A stretch of DNA of 64,000 nucleotides from Sphingomicrobium marinum (GTDB lineage Bacteria; Pseudomonadota; Alphaproteobacteria; Sphingomonadales; Sphingomonadaceae): the NCBI RefSeq assembly GCF_026157105.1, contig NZ_JANPVQ010000001.1, positions 2,039,501-2,103,500 of the forward strand, written 5' to 3'. Position 1 is the stretch's first letter, and the number at the start of each line of letters is the position of its first letter. Below the pieces are notes generated by a model. It worked only from the letters and a program-made list of their open reading frames with translations. It was not told the origin of the DNA and did no database searches. The translations under genes were made by a program, and so were the position numbers. Positions 8,502-16,916 of the stretch are shown piece after piece.

Positions 8502-10016
8502 ATGGATCAGGCGGTCGCCCAAAAGCCGCGCCAGTCGCTGGCGGGCCTCATGAATATCAGTTTCGGTTTCTTCGGCATCCAGATCGGCTTCGCGCTTCAG
8601 AATGCGAACATGAGCCGGATCTTCCAGACGCTCGGATCTTCGCTCGACGACCTTCCGGCACTGTGGGTCGCCGCGCCGCTTACCGGCCTGCTGGTCCAGC
8701 CGATCATCGGCTACATGTCCGACCGCACGTGGCTTGGCCGTTTGGGTCGGAGACGCCCTTACTTCCTTGTCGGCGCAGTCCTTGCCGCCCTCTCGCTCTT
8801 CCTCATGCCGCTATCCGAACTATTGCTGATGGCGGCGATATTGCTGTGGGTGCTTGACGCCTCGCTCAACATTTCAATGGAGCCGTTCCGCGCTTTTGTC
8901 GGCGATATGTTGCGCAAGGATCAGCACACAGCGGGCTATGCGGTGCAAACCGCCTTCATTGGCGTCGGTGCTGTGGTCGGCTCACTCTTCCCCACCATGC
9001 TCGACGCTTGGGGTGTTTCCAATGTCGCAGCCGATGGCGGCATACCCGATACCGTTCGCTACAGCTTCTGGTTCGGTGGTGCCGCGCTCTTCCTCGCTGT
9101 GCTGTGGACCGTGGTGACGACGAAGGAATACGATCCTGAGGAAATGGCACGTTTCGATGGCCGTGAAGAGCCTGAAGCGGCAACCGGCCAGACCATCCGT
9201 GCCCTCGCTGCCCGGACCTACCAAAGCGCCAGTGTCTGGGTCGTCGCCGGCGCCGCGCTCGCCGGCCTCGTTTATTGGCGCGGATTCGAAAAGGAGATGT
9301 ATCTGCTTGCAGCGCTTTTGGGCGCGTACGGCATTGCCTCGATGGTCGCGATCAACATGGCCAAGGCCGGCGCCAGCTCCAACATGCTCAGCCAGATTGT
9401 CGGTGACTTTTCAGGGATGCCCGAGCTGATGAAAAAGCTCGCGCTGACGCAATTCTTCAGCTGGTCCGCGCTTTTCATCATGTGGATCTACACGACCCCC
9501 GTTGTCGCGCAGAAATTCTTCGGCAGCACCGATCCGTCGAGCGAAGCGTACCAGGATGCCGGCAACTTCGTCGGCGACCTGTTCGCCACCTATAACGGGG
9601 TGGCAGCCGTGGCGGCGCTGGCATTGCTGCCGTGGCTCGCCAAGGTCATCGGCAAGGTTAAGACGCATATGGTCGGGCTGCTGTGCGGCGCGGCGGGCTA
9701 TGCCAGCTTCTTCATCTTCACCGATCCGCAGATGCTCTTCATTTCGGAAATCGGTGTCGGCATCGCCTGGGCATCGATCCTCGCCATGCCTTACGCCATC
9801 CTTGCGTCGAACCTGCCGCAGCGAAAGCTGGGCATCTACATGGGGCTGTTCAACGTCTTCATCGTCGTGCCGCAGCTGTTGGTCGCGACCGTGATGGGCA
9901 CGATCCTGATCAACTTCTTCCCGGACGATCCCATTTTGACGATGGGCTTTGCCGCGACGGTGATGACGCTCGCCGCGCTCGCCATGCTGCGCGTGAAGGA
10001 AGAACAGCCCGGATAA
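8502..10016 (+). CDS. MFS sugar symporter, SLC45/GPH type (MalY-like)
   Basis: This 504-residue inner-membrane transporter has about twelve hydrophobic segments. It carries the RLGRRRPYFLVGA motif between helices 2 and 3 that is typical of sucrose/maltose:H+ symporters of the SLC45/GPH type. The chosen ATG follows the strong ribosome site GGGAGGGG at 8490-8497. The operator candidate upstream and the adjacent lacI make it the cytoplasmic-membrane partner of the TonB receptor, matching MalY of the Caulobacter mal region. Substrate is inferred as maltose or maltodextrin. It could also carry sucrose, but the neighbouring amylase genes argue for glucans. Confidence 0.9.
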   Translation: MDQAVAQKPRQSLAGLMNISFGFFGIQIGFALQNANMSRIFQTLGSSLDDLPALWVAAPLTGLLVQPIIGYMSDRTWLGRLGRRRPYFLVGAVLAALSLFLMPLSELLLMAAILLWVLDASLNISMEPFRAFVGDMLRKDQHTAGYAVQTAFIGVGAVVGSLFPTMLDAWGVSNVAADGGIPDTVRYSFWFGGAALFLAVLWTVVTTKEYDPEEMARFDGREEPEAATGQTIRALAARTYQSASVWVVAGAALAGLVYWRGFEKEMYLLAALLGAYGIASMVAINMAKAGASSNMLSQIVGDFSGMPELMKKLALTQFFSWSALFIMWIYTTPVVAQKFFGSTDPSSEAYQDAGNFVGDLFATYNGVAAVAALALLPWLAKVIGKVKTHMVGLLCGAAGYASFFIFTDPQMLFISEIGVGIAWASILAMPYAILASNLPQRKLGIYMGLFNVFIVVPQLLVATVMGTILINFFPDDPILTMGFAATVMTLAALAMLRVKEEQPG

Positions 10017-10103
10017 GCACGCTTGCGCCCCCTCCGGCGATGCCATATGCTTTAACTGAGGTTAGTTTTTCGGAAGCGTTGGCCATTTGCTGGGGGACGT
10101 GCG

Positions 10104-10952
10104 TTGAGCGCACCCGATATCTTTTTGTCTTACAGCCGCGAGGATCGCGCGGTGGCGCAGCGCGTCAGCCACGGGCTCGAGCGCGAGGGCTTTTCGGTCT
10201 GGTGGGACGCCGAACTGCATTCGGGCGAAACCTTCGACGAGATGATCGAGCATAATCTGCGCCGATCCAAGGCCGTCATCGTGCTATGGTCACCCAACTC
10301 GGTCGGATCGCGCTGGGTGCGCGCCGAGGCCACGCAAGGCGACCGTCGCAAGAAACTCGTGCCCGCGGTGATCGAAAGCTGCGAACTGCCGATCGCCTTC
10401 GAACTCCATCACACCTCGGACCTGTCGACGTGGGACGGCAATCTGTCCAACCCGAACTGGCTTGGCCTCGTCACCGACGTGCGCCGCCTGATCGGCTTCA
10501 AGGTCGGCGATCAACCAGCGGCAACCAATACGCCGCTATCGGGGCGTCGCCCGGTACGAGACATGGCGGCGGAAGATGCAAATCCGAACGAGCCCACGCA
10601 GTTTTTCACCGAGGCCGCCGCGCCGCTAGAAGAAAGCGAAGTCCACGTGCTCGAACTGACCGACGGTGACGAGCGCGTGCGAAAACATGTCGTAGGGCCG
10701 CTGGGGCTCAAAATCGGGCGCGCTTCGCCGGCCGACCTGATCCTGTCCGATCCGCGTGTTTCGCGCAGTCATTGTCTGGTCGAAATCAAGGATGACGAGC
10801 TTGAGGTGTCCGACCTCAATTCGACCAACGGCACCTATGTCGACAATGAGCGCGTGGAGAAGACAATGCGGCTTCCCATCGGATCGGAGCTGCGCGTGGG
10901 CAAGAGCCGCCTCATCCACGAATTACGCTCGCGCGCCGACCTGCAGGCCTAG
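10104..10952 (+). CDS. TIR-FHA domain fusion protein
   Basis: This 282-residue protein joins an N-terminal TIR domain (residues ~4-135) to a C-terminal FHA domain (~195-278). The TIR part begins DIFLSYSREDR and has SRWVRAE, placing Glu75 at the position of the catalytic glutamate of NAD-cleaving TIR domains. The FHA part has the phosphothreonine-binding residues GRASPAD, SRSH and NSTNG. The start is a TTG preceded by GGGGGA at the right distance; no ATG is suitable. It ends 10 bp from the convergent Ser/Thr kinase gene, with a PP2C phosphatase beyond. This suggests that its FHA domain reads kinase-made phosphothreonines. NADase activity is inferred from residue conservation only. Confidence 0.88.
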   Translation: MSAPDIFLSYSREDRAVAQRVSHGLEREGFSVWWDAELHSGETFDEMIEHNLRRSKAVIVLWSPNSVGSRWVRAEATQGDRRKKLVPAVIESCELPIAFELHHTSDLSTWDGNLSNPNWLGLVTDVRRLIGFKVGDQPAATNTPLSGRRPVRDMAAEDANPNEPTQFFTEAAAPLEESEVHVLELTDGDERVRKHVVGPLGLKIGRASPADLILSDPRVSRSHCLVEIKDDELEVSDLNSTNGTYVDNERVEKTMRLPIGSELRVGKSRLIHELRSRADLQA

Positions 10953-10962
10953 CCCTGAATCC

Positions 10963-13026
10963 TCAACGCTCTGTCGAGGCGCTGTTGTTGCGCAGGAAGA
11001 CGAGATATTGCCGCGTCTGTTCAGCCTGGCGGATCAGCCGATCGGCCTCTGCGCGCGTAGACACGCCGCGCATCGAATTGCTGAGCGTTCCGAGATAATC
11101 CTCATACCCTTCGGCGCGCTCTGCATTGGCGCGGCGCGTATCGTAGCCGGCCCTTTGCGCATCCGAGGCGCTTCGCCCGGGTCGCCGGCCGCGCGCCATG
11201 CGCTGCACCTCGTCGGCAAGCCCTTCGCCTTCCCTGACGATCGCGGCGAGGCGATTGCGCTGCGCAGCGGTCACGCCCGCAGAGGCGCTCGCGGCAGGCG
11301 TCGCGCTCGGCTGCGAGAAGGTCGATGCGGGCGCGCTCGTCGGCTGCTGCGCGGCGGCCTGCGATTGCGCAGGTTCGTCGCTCGGTTGACGCTCGACAGT
11401 GCGTTCGGGTCGCTCTGCCGGCGTGTCATCCTCGGCGACTTCTTCGGTGTCTGCCTCGTCGTCCGGCGCCACGCTATTGCCGTCTTCCAGCGTGACCTCT
11501 TCCATACCTTCATCGTCGATCGCGATCGGCGCCTCTTCGATCTCGGCGAAGGGATCGTCACTCGGGCGCAGCAGGAAAAGAGCGACAATGGCAAGCAGCG
11601 CTGCGACACCCGCCGGCACCAACCATTTCGGGCGCGCACTCGACTGGTTCTTGGACTTTGCCGCAGCCACCGTTGTCTTAGCTTTGCCCTTAGCGTCCGC
11701 ATTTTCCTTCTGCGGCGCCTCTGCCTCGGCCACCTTGCCGCGCGCCGCGGCGATTGCCGCCGCCGCCGCTTTCTCGCCTTCATCGGGCCAGGGCAAAGCG
11801 GGCTTTTTCTTCCATTCGCTGCGATCGGGGCCCGATCCGAGCGCCTCGCCCGCCATCGCATCGATTTCGGAAGGTTCTGCAGCGTCCGCCTGCGTGGGCT
11901 GGTCGTCATTTGTTTGAGACGTGTCCGGCGGGTCCCCCGTCGCATCCGCAGCTTCGGCCGCAGCATCGTCTTTCGCGTAAAGGCCAGCGCGCGTTTCGCC
12001 GGAAGCCATCTTGAACGTGGCGTCCTCAGGAGCATCGGGGACGGCATCGGCATCGGCAGCGGGCTGCACCGGCTGGATGTCGTGCGGATCGTCCATCATG
12101 GGCGCGATCCGTGTGGCGTCTCCATCGTCGGCCGGCTCGATGCCGCCTGAGAAGAGGGGCAGCCACTGCGCTACCGACTGCGGTCGGTCACCGGGCCGAA
12201 TGACCATTGCGGCATCGATCGCCTTGAGAAATTCCTGCGAATATCCGGGCAGGTCGCGCTCTGCCAGCGGCGTGTCGTCTTCGCCGTGCATGCGCTCGAG
12301 CACTTCCAAGGGCTTTTCGCCCGTCACGCACTCGTACAGCACGACGCCAAGCGCGTAGATGTCGGTCCACGGCCCCTGGTCGTAGGTCTTCACATATTGT
12401 TCGATCGCCGCATATGGCGGGGTATGGAACGTGACCTTTGTGGAGGTCGCGTCGCCGCTTTCAAAGCGCGCCGATCCAAAATCGATGAGCACCGCGCTGC
12501 CATCTTCGCGCACAATGATGTTGGCGGGTTTGATGTCCCGGTGAAGCACGCCCACGCGATGCGCGCGTTCAAGGCCCTCGGCGATGGGCAGGATCATCGC
12601 CGATAAGCTCGCCTCGTCAAATTTCTTGCCGTCCTTCAATTGCTTGGACAGTGACTGCCCGTCTTCGAAGTCCATCACCATGTAGGCGGTGCCGTGGATT
12701 TCGAAGAGGCTGCGCACCGACACGATGTTGGGATGACGCGACGGCGTAGACAGGTTCCACAACAGCTTCGCTTCCTCGACGAATTTCTTGAGGCCGAGCG
12801 CGTGGACCTCCTCGGCATCGCTGTCGACCGGCACGACCGTATCGTCTTCCTCGCGCTCCGAGATCGAACTGGGGAAATACTCCTTGATGGCGACAAGCTC
12901 GTCGAAATAGATACCGCGCCCGCGATAGACGATGCCGAAACCGCCTACGCCAATCACGTCTTCGAGCCGCCATTCACGCAGCACGGTGCCCACCGGCAGT
13001 GCCTTGTTGCTATAGGCTTTGCTCAT
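10963..13026 (-). CDS. Membrane-anchored serine/threonine protein kinase
   Basis: This 687-residue Hanks-type kinase has its catalytic domain at residues ~20-300, with GVGGFGIVYRG (P loop), AIKEY (Lys48), HRDIKPANI (Asp164) and DFGSAR. A long low-complexity acidic/Ala-rich linker follows, then a transmembrane helix (KWLVPAGVAALLAIVALFLL, ~466-487). The ~199-residue C-terminal part is acidic and Pro/Ala-rich, then helical and Arg-rich, and is likely periplasmic. The ATG at 13026 has a GGGGGG ribosome site; longer in-frame starts run back through the divergent phosphatase promoter. Divergent PP2C and convergent TIR-FHA genes suggest a phosphorylation circuit. No PASTA repeats are present, so the external ligand is unknown. 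Confidence 0.9.
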   Translation of the reverse strand: MSKAYSNKALPVGTVLREWRLEDVIGVGGFGIVYRGRGIYFDELVAIKEYFPSSISEREEDDTVVPVDSDAEEVHALGLKKFVEEAKLLWNLSTPSRHPNIVSVRSLFEIHGTAYMVMDFEDGQSLSKQLKDGKKFDEASLSAMILPIAEGLERAHRVGVLHRDIKPANIIVREDGSAVLIDFGSARFESGDATSTKVTFHTPPYAAIEQYVKTYDQGPWTDIYALGVVLYECVTGEKPLEVLERMHGEDDTPLAERDLPGYSQEFLKAIDAAMVIRPGDRPQSVAQWLPLFSGGIEPADDGDATRIAPMMDDPHDIQPVQPAADADAVPDAPEDATFKMASGETRAGLYAKDDAAAEAADATGDPPDTSQTNDDQPTQADAAEPSEIDAMAGEALGSGPDRSEWKKKPALPWPDEGEKAAAAAIAAARGKVAEAEAPQKENADAKGKAKTTVAAAKSKNQSSARPKWLVPAGVAALLAIVALFLLRPSDDPFAEIEEAPIAIDDEGMEEVTLEDGNSVAPDDEADTEEVAEDDTPAERPERTVERQPSDEPAQSQAAAQQPTSAPASTFSQPSATPAASASAGVTAAQRNRLAAIVREGEGLADEVQRMARGRRPGRSASDAQRAGYDTRRANAERAEGYEDYLGTLSNSMRGVSTRAEADRLIRQAEQTRQYLVFLRNNSASTER

Positions 13027-13114
13027 CCTGTGCCCCCCAAATGGCATCCGGTGACAAGAATTGCATAAACATGGGTTAGTTTCTAGTCTGCGGTACCGTA
13101 GAGGGGGTATGGTC

Positions 13115-13828
13115 ATGCGCTTCCTGAGTGCCGGGACGACCCATGTCGGACTGAAACGCCAGCATAATGAGGACGCACTGCTCGACGCGCGCGATCGAGC
13201 TTTGTGGGTGGTCGCCGACGGGATGGGCGGGCACGAAGCGGGCGATGTCGCCGCCAAGATGGTTGTCGATCGCCTCGGGCAGGATTTATCCGAAGGCACT
13301 GTCGAGGACCGCTTGGATAGAGCCTCGGCCATACTCGAAAAAGTGAACGACGAACTTGTCGCCATGGCGCAGGAAGGCGGGAAAAGTGGCACGATCGGCA
13401 CCACGGTCGTCGGACTTGTCCTCGAGGAAGCGAAGTTCGGGGTTTTCTGGGCGGGCGACAGCCGCGCTTATCGCGTACGCGACGGCGCCATTGCCCAGCT
13501 GACCCGCGACCACAGCCTGGTGCAGGACCTGGTCGACGCAGGCATGCTGGCGATCGAGGATGCGGAGCACCACCCCGATGCCAATGTCGTGACCCGCGCG
13601 GTTGGCGCGAAAGAGACGCTCAAGGTCGCGACGCGCATCGGCGATGCGCAATCGGGCGACATATTCGTGATCGCTTCGGATGGCCTCACTAAAGTGGTGG
13701 AGAAATTCGAGATCCTCGACATCGTGACCAGCCGCAACCCGATGCAGGCCGTCGATGCTTTGCTTGATATGACGCTCCAGCGCGGCGCGCCCGACAATGT
13801 CACAATGCAGGTAATCCGCGTCGGCTGA
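13115..13828 (+). CDS. PP2C-family serine/threonine phosphatase
   Basis: This 237-residue PP2C (PPM) metal-dependent phosphatase would reverse phosphorylation by the divergent kinase. It has the metal-binding motifs RQHNEDALL and VVADGMGGHEAG, the GTTVVG and FWAGDSRAYRVRDG segments, the LTRDHSLVQ motif and GAPDNVT at the C terminus. The second ATG (13115) sits seven bases after GAGGGGG; the ATG at 13109 is too close to it. The 88-bp region between its start and the kinase start must hold both promoters. Its stop abuts the stop of the convergent TonB-like gene with no spacer. Confidence 0.92.
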   Translation: MRFLSAGTTHVGLKRQHNEDALLDARDRALWVVADGMGGHEAGDVAAKMVVDRLGQDLSEGTVEDRLDRASAILEKVNDELVAMAQEGGKSGTIGTTVVGLVLEEAKFGVFWAGDSRAYRVRDGAIAQLTRDHSLVQDLVDAGMLAIEDAEHHPDANVVTRAVGAKETLKVATRIGDAQSGDIFVIASDGLTKVVEKFEILDIVTSRNPMQAVDALLDMTLQRGAPDNVTMQVIRVG

Positions 13829-14560
13829 TCAGCCCGGATTATACTGCATATAGCCATACCAGGCGACATAGGGTTCGCCGCGCGCATTGCGCGCCGGATT
13901 GAACCGCACCTTTTGTTCGACCAGCCGGCAGGTTTCGGCATCGATCTCCGGATCGCCGATCGAGACGTTGACGCGGCAGTCGGTCGCACGGCCATTGACC
14001 TGCACCCGCACCGCAACCAGTACGCGCCCGCCCGACGGCCAGCGTCGGCGCATGTCGCGCGGATAGTCGCGGGCGGTAAGCGTCGTGCCCTGCACAACGC
14101 TCGGCCGCGTCCCGCCACCGCCGCCAAGCCCGGTGCCGCTATTGCCCGATCCGGTGCCATCGCCGCGCCCGCCCGCGCCCGTGCCTTCGCCGGGACGGTC
14201 GCTGGCGCCCTGGGTCGTATCGCGGCCTTCGTTGGGCGTTTGCGATGCGGGCACCCTATTGCGGGTCGGCGTGCGCACCACCGTCGCCTCAACCGGCGTG
14301 GCCTCGCTTTCGATATTCTCTTCGCTGGCGGCGCCTTCCTCACGCGGGGTCGCCTGGTCGGGATCGTCGATATCGACTTCGGGCGGTGGCGGCTCGGGCA
14401 ACGCGATATCGAACGTGTCGAGCGGCGGATCCTTGGCGACCTCGTCCCCACCGACCGTACCGAAAAGCAGCGCCACCGCTGCCACCGCAGCATGCAGCAG
14501 CAGGACGAGCAAAAGCGTGCCGACACGCTGCGCAGGAGGTGTTTGTTCGCCGTAGGCCAT
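13829..14560 (-). CDS. Energy transducer TonB-like protein
   Basis: This 243-residue protein has a TonB layout. A short cytoplasmic N terminus leads to one transmembrane helix (GTLLLVLLLHAAVAAVALLFG, residues ~14-34). A Pro/Glu-rich and then Gly-rich periplasmic spacer follows, and a C-terminal TonB domain at ~165-235 (DYPRDMRRRWPSGGRVLVAV, ending near NPARNARGEPYV). The C-terminal domain contains two cysteines. TonB links the ExbBD motor to outer-membrane receptors, but no exbB or exbD gene is nearby. Which receptor it serves is unknown; several TonB-like proteins per genome are usual in sphingomonads. It could feed the maltose receptor 7 kb away, but nothing here shows that. Confidence 0.85.
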   Translation of the reverse strand: MAYGEQTPPAQRVGTLLLVLLLHAAVAAVALLFGTVGGDEVAKDPPLDTFDIALPEPPPPEVDIDDPDQATPREEGAASEENIESEATPVEATVVRTPTRNRVPASQTPNEGRDTTQGASDRPGEGTGAGGRGDGTGSGNSGTGLGGGGGTRPSVVQGTTLTARDYPRDMRRRWPSGGRVLVAVRVQVNGRATDCRVNVSIGDPEIDAETCRLVEQKVRFNPARNARGEPYVAWYGYMQYNPG

Positions 14561-14637
14561 GGGGGTCTAACGCGGTTCTGGCGCGACGGGTTCAGTCCAG
14601 AAGAGCTGGCAAGCCCTAGCGATCAGGACGCCGCGCG

Positions 14638-15813
14638 TCACAGCGCCTCCACGATAGTAGCGTTGGCGATGCCGCCGCCTTCGCACATCGTCTGCAATCC
14701 GAACCTCTCGCCGCGCGCGCGCAGCGCATGAATGAGCGTCGTCATCAGCTTGGTTCCCGTCGCCCCGAGCGGATGCCCCAGAGCGATCGCACCGCCATTG
14801 ACGTTCAGTCTGTCAGGGTCGGCCTTGGTCTCCGCCAACCAGGCCAACGGCACCGACGCGAAGGCCTCGTTCACCTCGTAAAGATCGATATCGTCATGGC
14901 TGCGGCCCGATCGTTCGAGGATTTTGGCGGTCGCGGGCACCGGCTCCATCAGCATGATGACGGGGTCGCCCGCCGTGACGGCCAAGGCGTCGACACGCGC
15001 CAGCGGGGTCAGGCCATGCTCCTTGAGCGCGCGCTCCGAGACCACCATGACGCCCGACGCGCCATCGCAGATCTGGCTGGCATTGCCCGCCGTGATCACC
15101 CCGCCCTCGGTCAGCGGATCGAGTCCGGCGAGTCCCTCCATCAACGCGTTGGCGCGGATGCCTTCGTCCTTGTCATGGCGGATCGCATTGCCGTCCTTGT
15201 CCGCCCCGTCGAGGACGAGAATCTCGTCATCGAACGCGCCCGCCTCGGTGGCGGCGGTGGCTTTGCGATGGCTCTCGAGCGCGAAGGCATCCAGCTGCTC
15301 GCGCGAAAAATCGTACTGATCGGCAATCATCTGCGCGCCGGTGAATTGCGAGAATTCGGTTACGCCGAACCGGTCGAGGATCGCCTTGCTCCACGGGCCT
15401 TCGCCAAGCCCCGCCTTGGCGGGCAGGATGAACGGCGATCCCATGGGCACCCGCGTCATGCTTTCGACACCCGCTGCGATGACGACATCCTGCGTCCCGC
15501 TCATCACCGCCTGCGCGGCGAAGTGGAGCGACTGCTGCGAGCTGCCGCATTGCCGGTCGATCGTCACCGCGGGAACGCTTTGAGGAAGCTTGGAGGCGAG
15601 CACGCAACTGCGACCGACATGGAAACTTTGCTCGCCGACCTGGCTGACACAGCCGACAATGACGTCTTCGATCACCGCCGGATCGATTCCGCTGTCGGCG
15701 ACCAGTGCGTCGAGGATGGCGCCGCCCAGGTCGACCGGGTGCCAACCGCGCAGCGCCCCGCCACGCTTGGCACCCGCGGTACGTTTGGCAGCGACGATAA
15801 AAGCGTGTGGCAT
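14638..15813 (-). CDS. Acetyl-CoA C-acyltransferase (thiolase)
   Basis: This 391-residue protein has the usual length of a thiolase, which cleaves 3-ketoacyl-CoA or condenses acetyl-CoA units. The nucleophile is Cys89 in DRQCGSSQQS. The C-terminal motifs are NGGAIALGHPLGATG with the catalytic His, and MCEGGG with the second catalytic Cys. The start follows GGAG at a seven-base spacing. No other beta-oxidation gene is adjacent, so it stands as a single gene. Whether it works in degradation (FadA-like) or synthesis (PhaA/AtoB-like) cannot be settled from sequence; the SQQSL variant around the nucleophile fits the FadA-like group common in sphingomonads. Confidence 0.93.
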   Translation of the reverse strand: MPHAFIVAAKRTAGAKRGGALRGWHPVDLGGAILDALVADSGIDPAVIEDVIVGCVSQVGEQSFHVGRSCVLASKLPQSVPAVTIDRQCGSSQQSLHFAAQAVMSGTQDVVIAAGVESMTRVPMGSPFILPAKAGLGEGPWSKAILDRFGVTEFSQFTGAQMIADQYDFSREQLDAFALESHRKATAATEAGAFDDEILVLDGADKDGNAIRHDKDEGIRANALMEGLAGLDPLTEGGVITAGNASQICDGASGVMVVSERALKEHGLTPLARVDALAVTAGDPVIMLMEPVPATAKILERSGRSHDDIDLYEVNEAFASVPLAWLAETKADPDRLNVNGGAIALGHPLGATGTKLMTTLIHALRARGERFGLQTMCEGGGIANATIVEAL

Positions 15814-15888
15814 CTATAGGCTCCTGCAAGTGGAGCGCCTGCGTTAGCGCGGTCGCGGGCCAGCCGACAACGGGGTTGGCTTCAGAAT

Positions 15889-15923
15889 CAAAAAAGCCGC
15901 CCCGGCGGGACGGCCTTTTTGGC
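15889..15923 (-). terminator. Rho-independent terminator after the VOC gene
   Basis: On the minus strand the sequence GCCGTCCC-GCCG-GGGCGGC forms a GC-rich stem with one wobble pair, followed by six T residues and preceded by A-rich sequence. It would end transcription of the leftward VOC gene before the thiolase leader. It also has a T run on the plus strand and may work in both directions. Confidence 0.8.
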
Positions 15924-16025
15924 ATGGCGGTGTGTGCTGACTAGTTCGCACTTTCCTCACAATTGGAATAGCTTTTCAAACGCCCACGGAAACGACGGCT
16001 TTTGGGTTATTAGATATGCCGTGCG

Positions 16026-16057
16026 AATGGCTGCAATGGGGTGGAAAGCGGACATTC
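16026..16057 (-). repeat. Repeat-like element, left copy
   Basis: Read on the minus strand this begins GAATGTCCGCTTTCCACCCC and ends GCAGCCATTC. The first 11 bases recur in the opposite orientation at 16602-16612, on the other side of the VOC gene. Elements with this wording are, from memory, scattered between genes in sphingomonad genomes; that should be treated as recollection. Confidence 0.45.
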
Positions 16058-16113
16058 GCGGGATCGCATGATCGAAGTCCGCTAGGTTTAGAAGCAGACC
16101 CGTGCCGGACGGA

Positions 16114-16512
16114 TCAGGCAGGAAAATGAATTCCGCACAGTTTGTTGCCGTCGGGATCACGAAAATAGGCCAGTTCGATGGTGCCCATGGAGGCAGTTTC
16201 GCGCGGTCCGGGCGGAGCTTCGATCGAGGTTCCGCCAGCGGCAACGGCGGTATCGTGAAGCTGCTTCACCTGCTCGGGCGAGTCGCAGGAAAAGGCGACT
16301 GTACTGCCGTTGGCGACGCTTGCCGGTTCGTCGTTGATCGGCTGGCTGACGATGAAGTTGGTTCCGTCGCCGTTATTGTAGATCAGACGGGTGTGGCCGC
16401 TGTCGGCGATGTTCCGCGTCCCTTCCCCTGCACCCAAGGTGCCGAGCACCGTGTCGTAGAAGCGCTTGGATCGTTCAATATCGTTCGATCCGACCATGGT
16501 GTGAAAAAGCAC
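16114..16512 (-). CDS. VOC-family (glyoxalase/dioxygenase-fold) protein
   Basis: This 132-residue vicinal-oxygen-chelate protein begins VLFHTMVGSNDIERSKRFYD, the usual opening of this small family. The chosen start is a GTG seven bases after CAGGAG; longer starts have no ribosome site. One metal-ligand His is visible near the N terminus (FHTMVGS), and the C-terminal motif is FRDPDGNKLCGIHF. Members include glyoxalase-I-like enzymes and resistance proteins, and the substrate here is unknown. It is a lone gene flanked on both sides by repeat-like sequence, with a terminator downstream. Confidence 0.85.
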   Translation of the reverse strand: MLFHTMVGSNDIERSKRFYDTVLGTLGAGEGTRNIADSGHTRLIYNNGDGTNFIVSQPINDEPASVANGSTVAFSCDSPEQVKQLHDTAVAAGGTSIEAPPGPRETASMGTIELAYFRDPDGNKLCGIHFPA

Positions 16513-16601
16513 ATCTACTCTCCTGAAGGCTGATCGACTTCCGATCGCCATTAGCGGTCTCACCTAACAGGCACGTAACCTGCAGTCACCCCCGGCCCTC
16601 G

Positions 16602-16692
16602 GAATGTCCGCTATGGGGTCGGTAGCTGACTGTCCGCTTCCGGCTTCCGGAACCAGAAAGATGACATACAGTTGGCTAGCCGCCGGAAGCGG
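16602..16692 (+). repeat. Repeat-like element with inverted repeat, right copy
   Basis: GAATGTCCGCT at 16602-16612 is the inverted partner of 16047-16057. It is followed by the inverted repeat CCGCTTCCGGC (16634-16644) and GCCGGAAGCGG (16682-16692), which could form a hairpin with a 37-base loop. No coding function is apparent. Confidence 0.45.
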
Positions 16693-16826
16693 TTGCTATG
16701 TCAGTCTGGGGGCGGAAGAACAATACCGATATGACGCATCCTAAATTGCAGTAGAGGCCTTCGTGGACGCCGCTGGTAGAGATTGCATCGCCTCGAAAAT
16801 TAAGTTCTGAGTCGAAGAAACATTTT

Positions 16827-16916
16827 ATGCGAAAAGATTGGATGCTAGTCGGGCTAGTCGGAGCGTCAGGCGCTGGAAAAACATTGACCGCGCAAGACGA
16901 TGTACAAGTTCCCTGA
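16827..16916 (+). pseudogene. Possible remnant of a P-loop NTPase gene
   Basis: A 29-codon frame starts MRKDWMLVGLVGASGAGKT, a good Walker A motif preceded by a hydrophobic strand, and stops soon after. A protein-like frame in the next phase starts at 16900 (MYKFPDEAEFDREFTDLF) and runs into the tRNA gene. The two could be one gene broken by a frameshift. The evidence is thin, resting on one motif and position only. Confidence 0.25.

Larger units (their letters stand above)
15814..16113. other. Non-coding region between thiolase and VOC genes
   Basis: This 300-bp stretch has no convincing gene. It holds the thiolase leader, a terminator (15889-15923) that faces the VOC gene, and a repeat-like element at 16026-16057. 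A possible 95-codon reading frame crossing into the VOC gene is a shadow of that gene. Confidence 0.6.

Noticed and set aside
15957-16244. Minus-strand 95-codon frame overlapping the VOC gene end
   Set aside because: It is a shifted reading of the VOC gene and terminator region, with no ribosome site and no family-like sequence.
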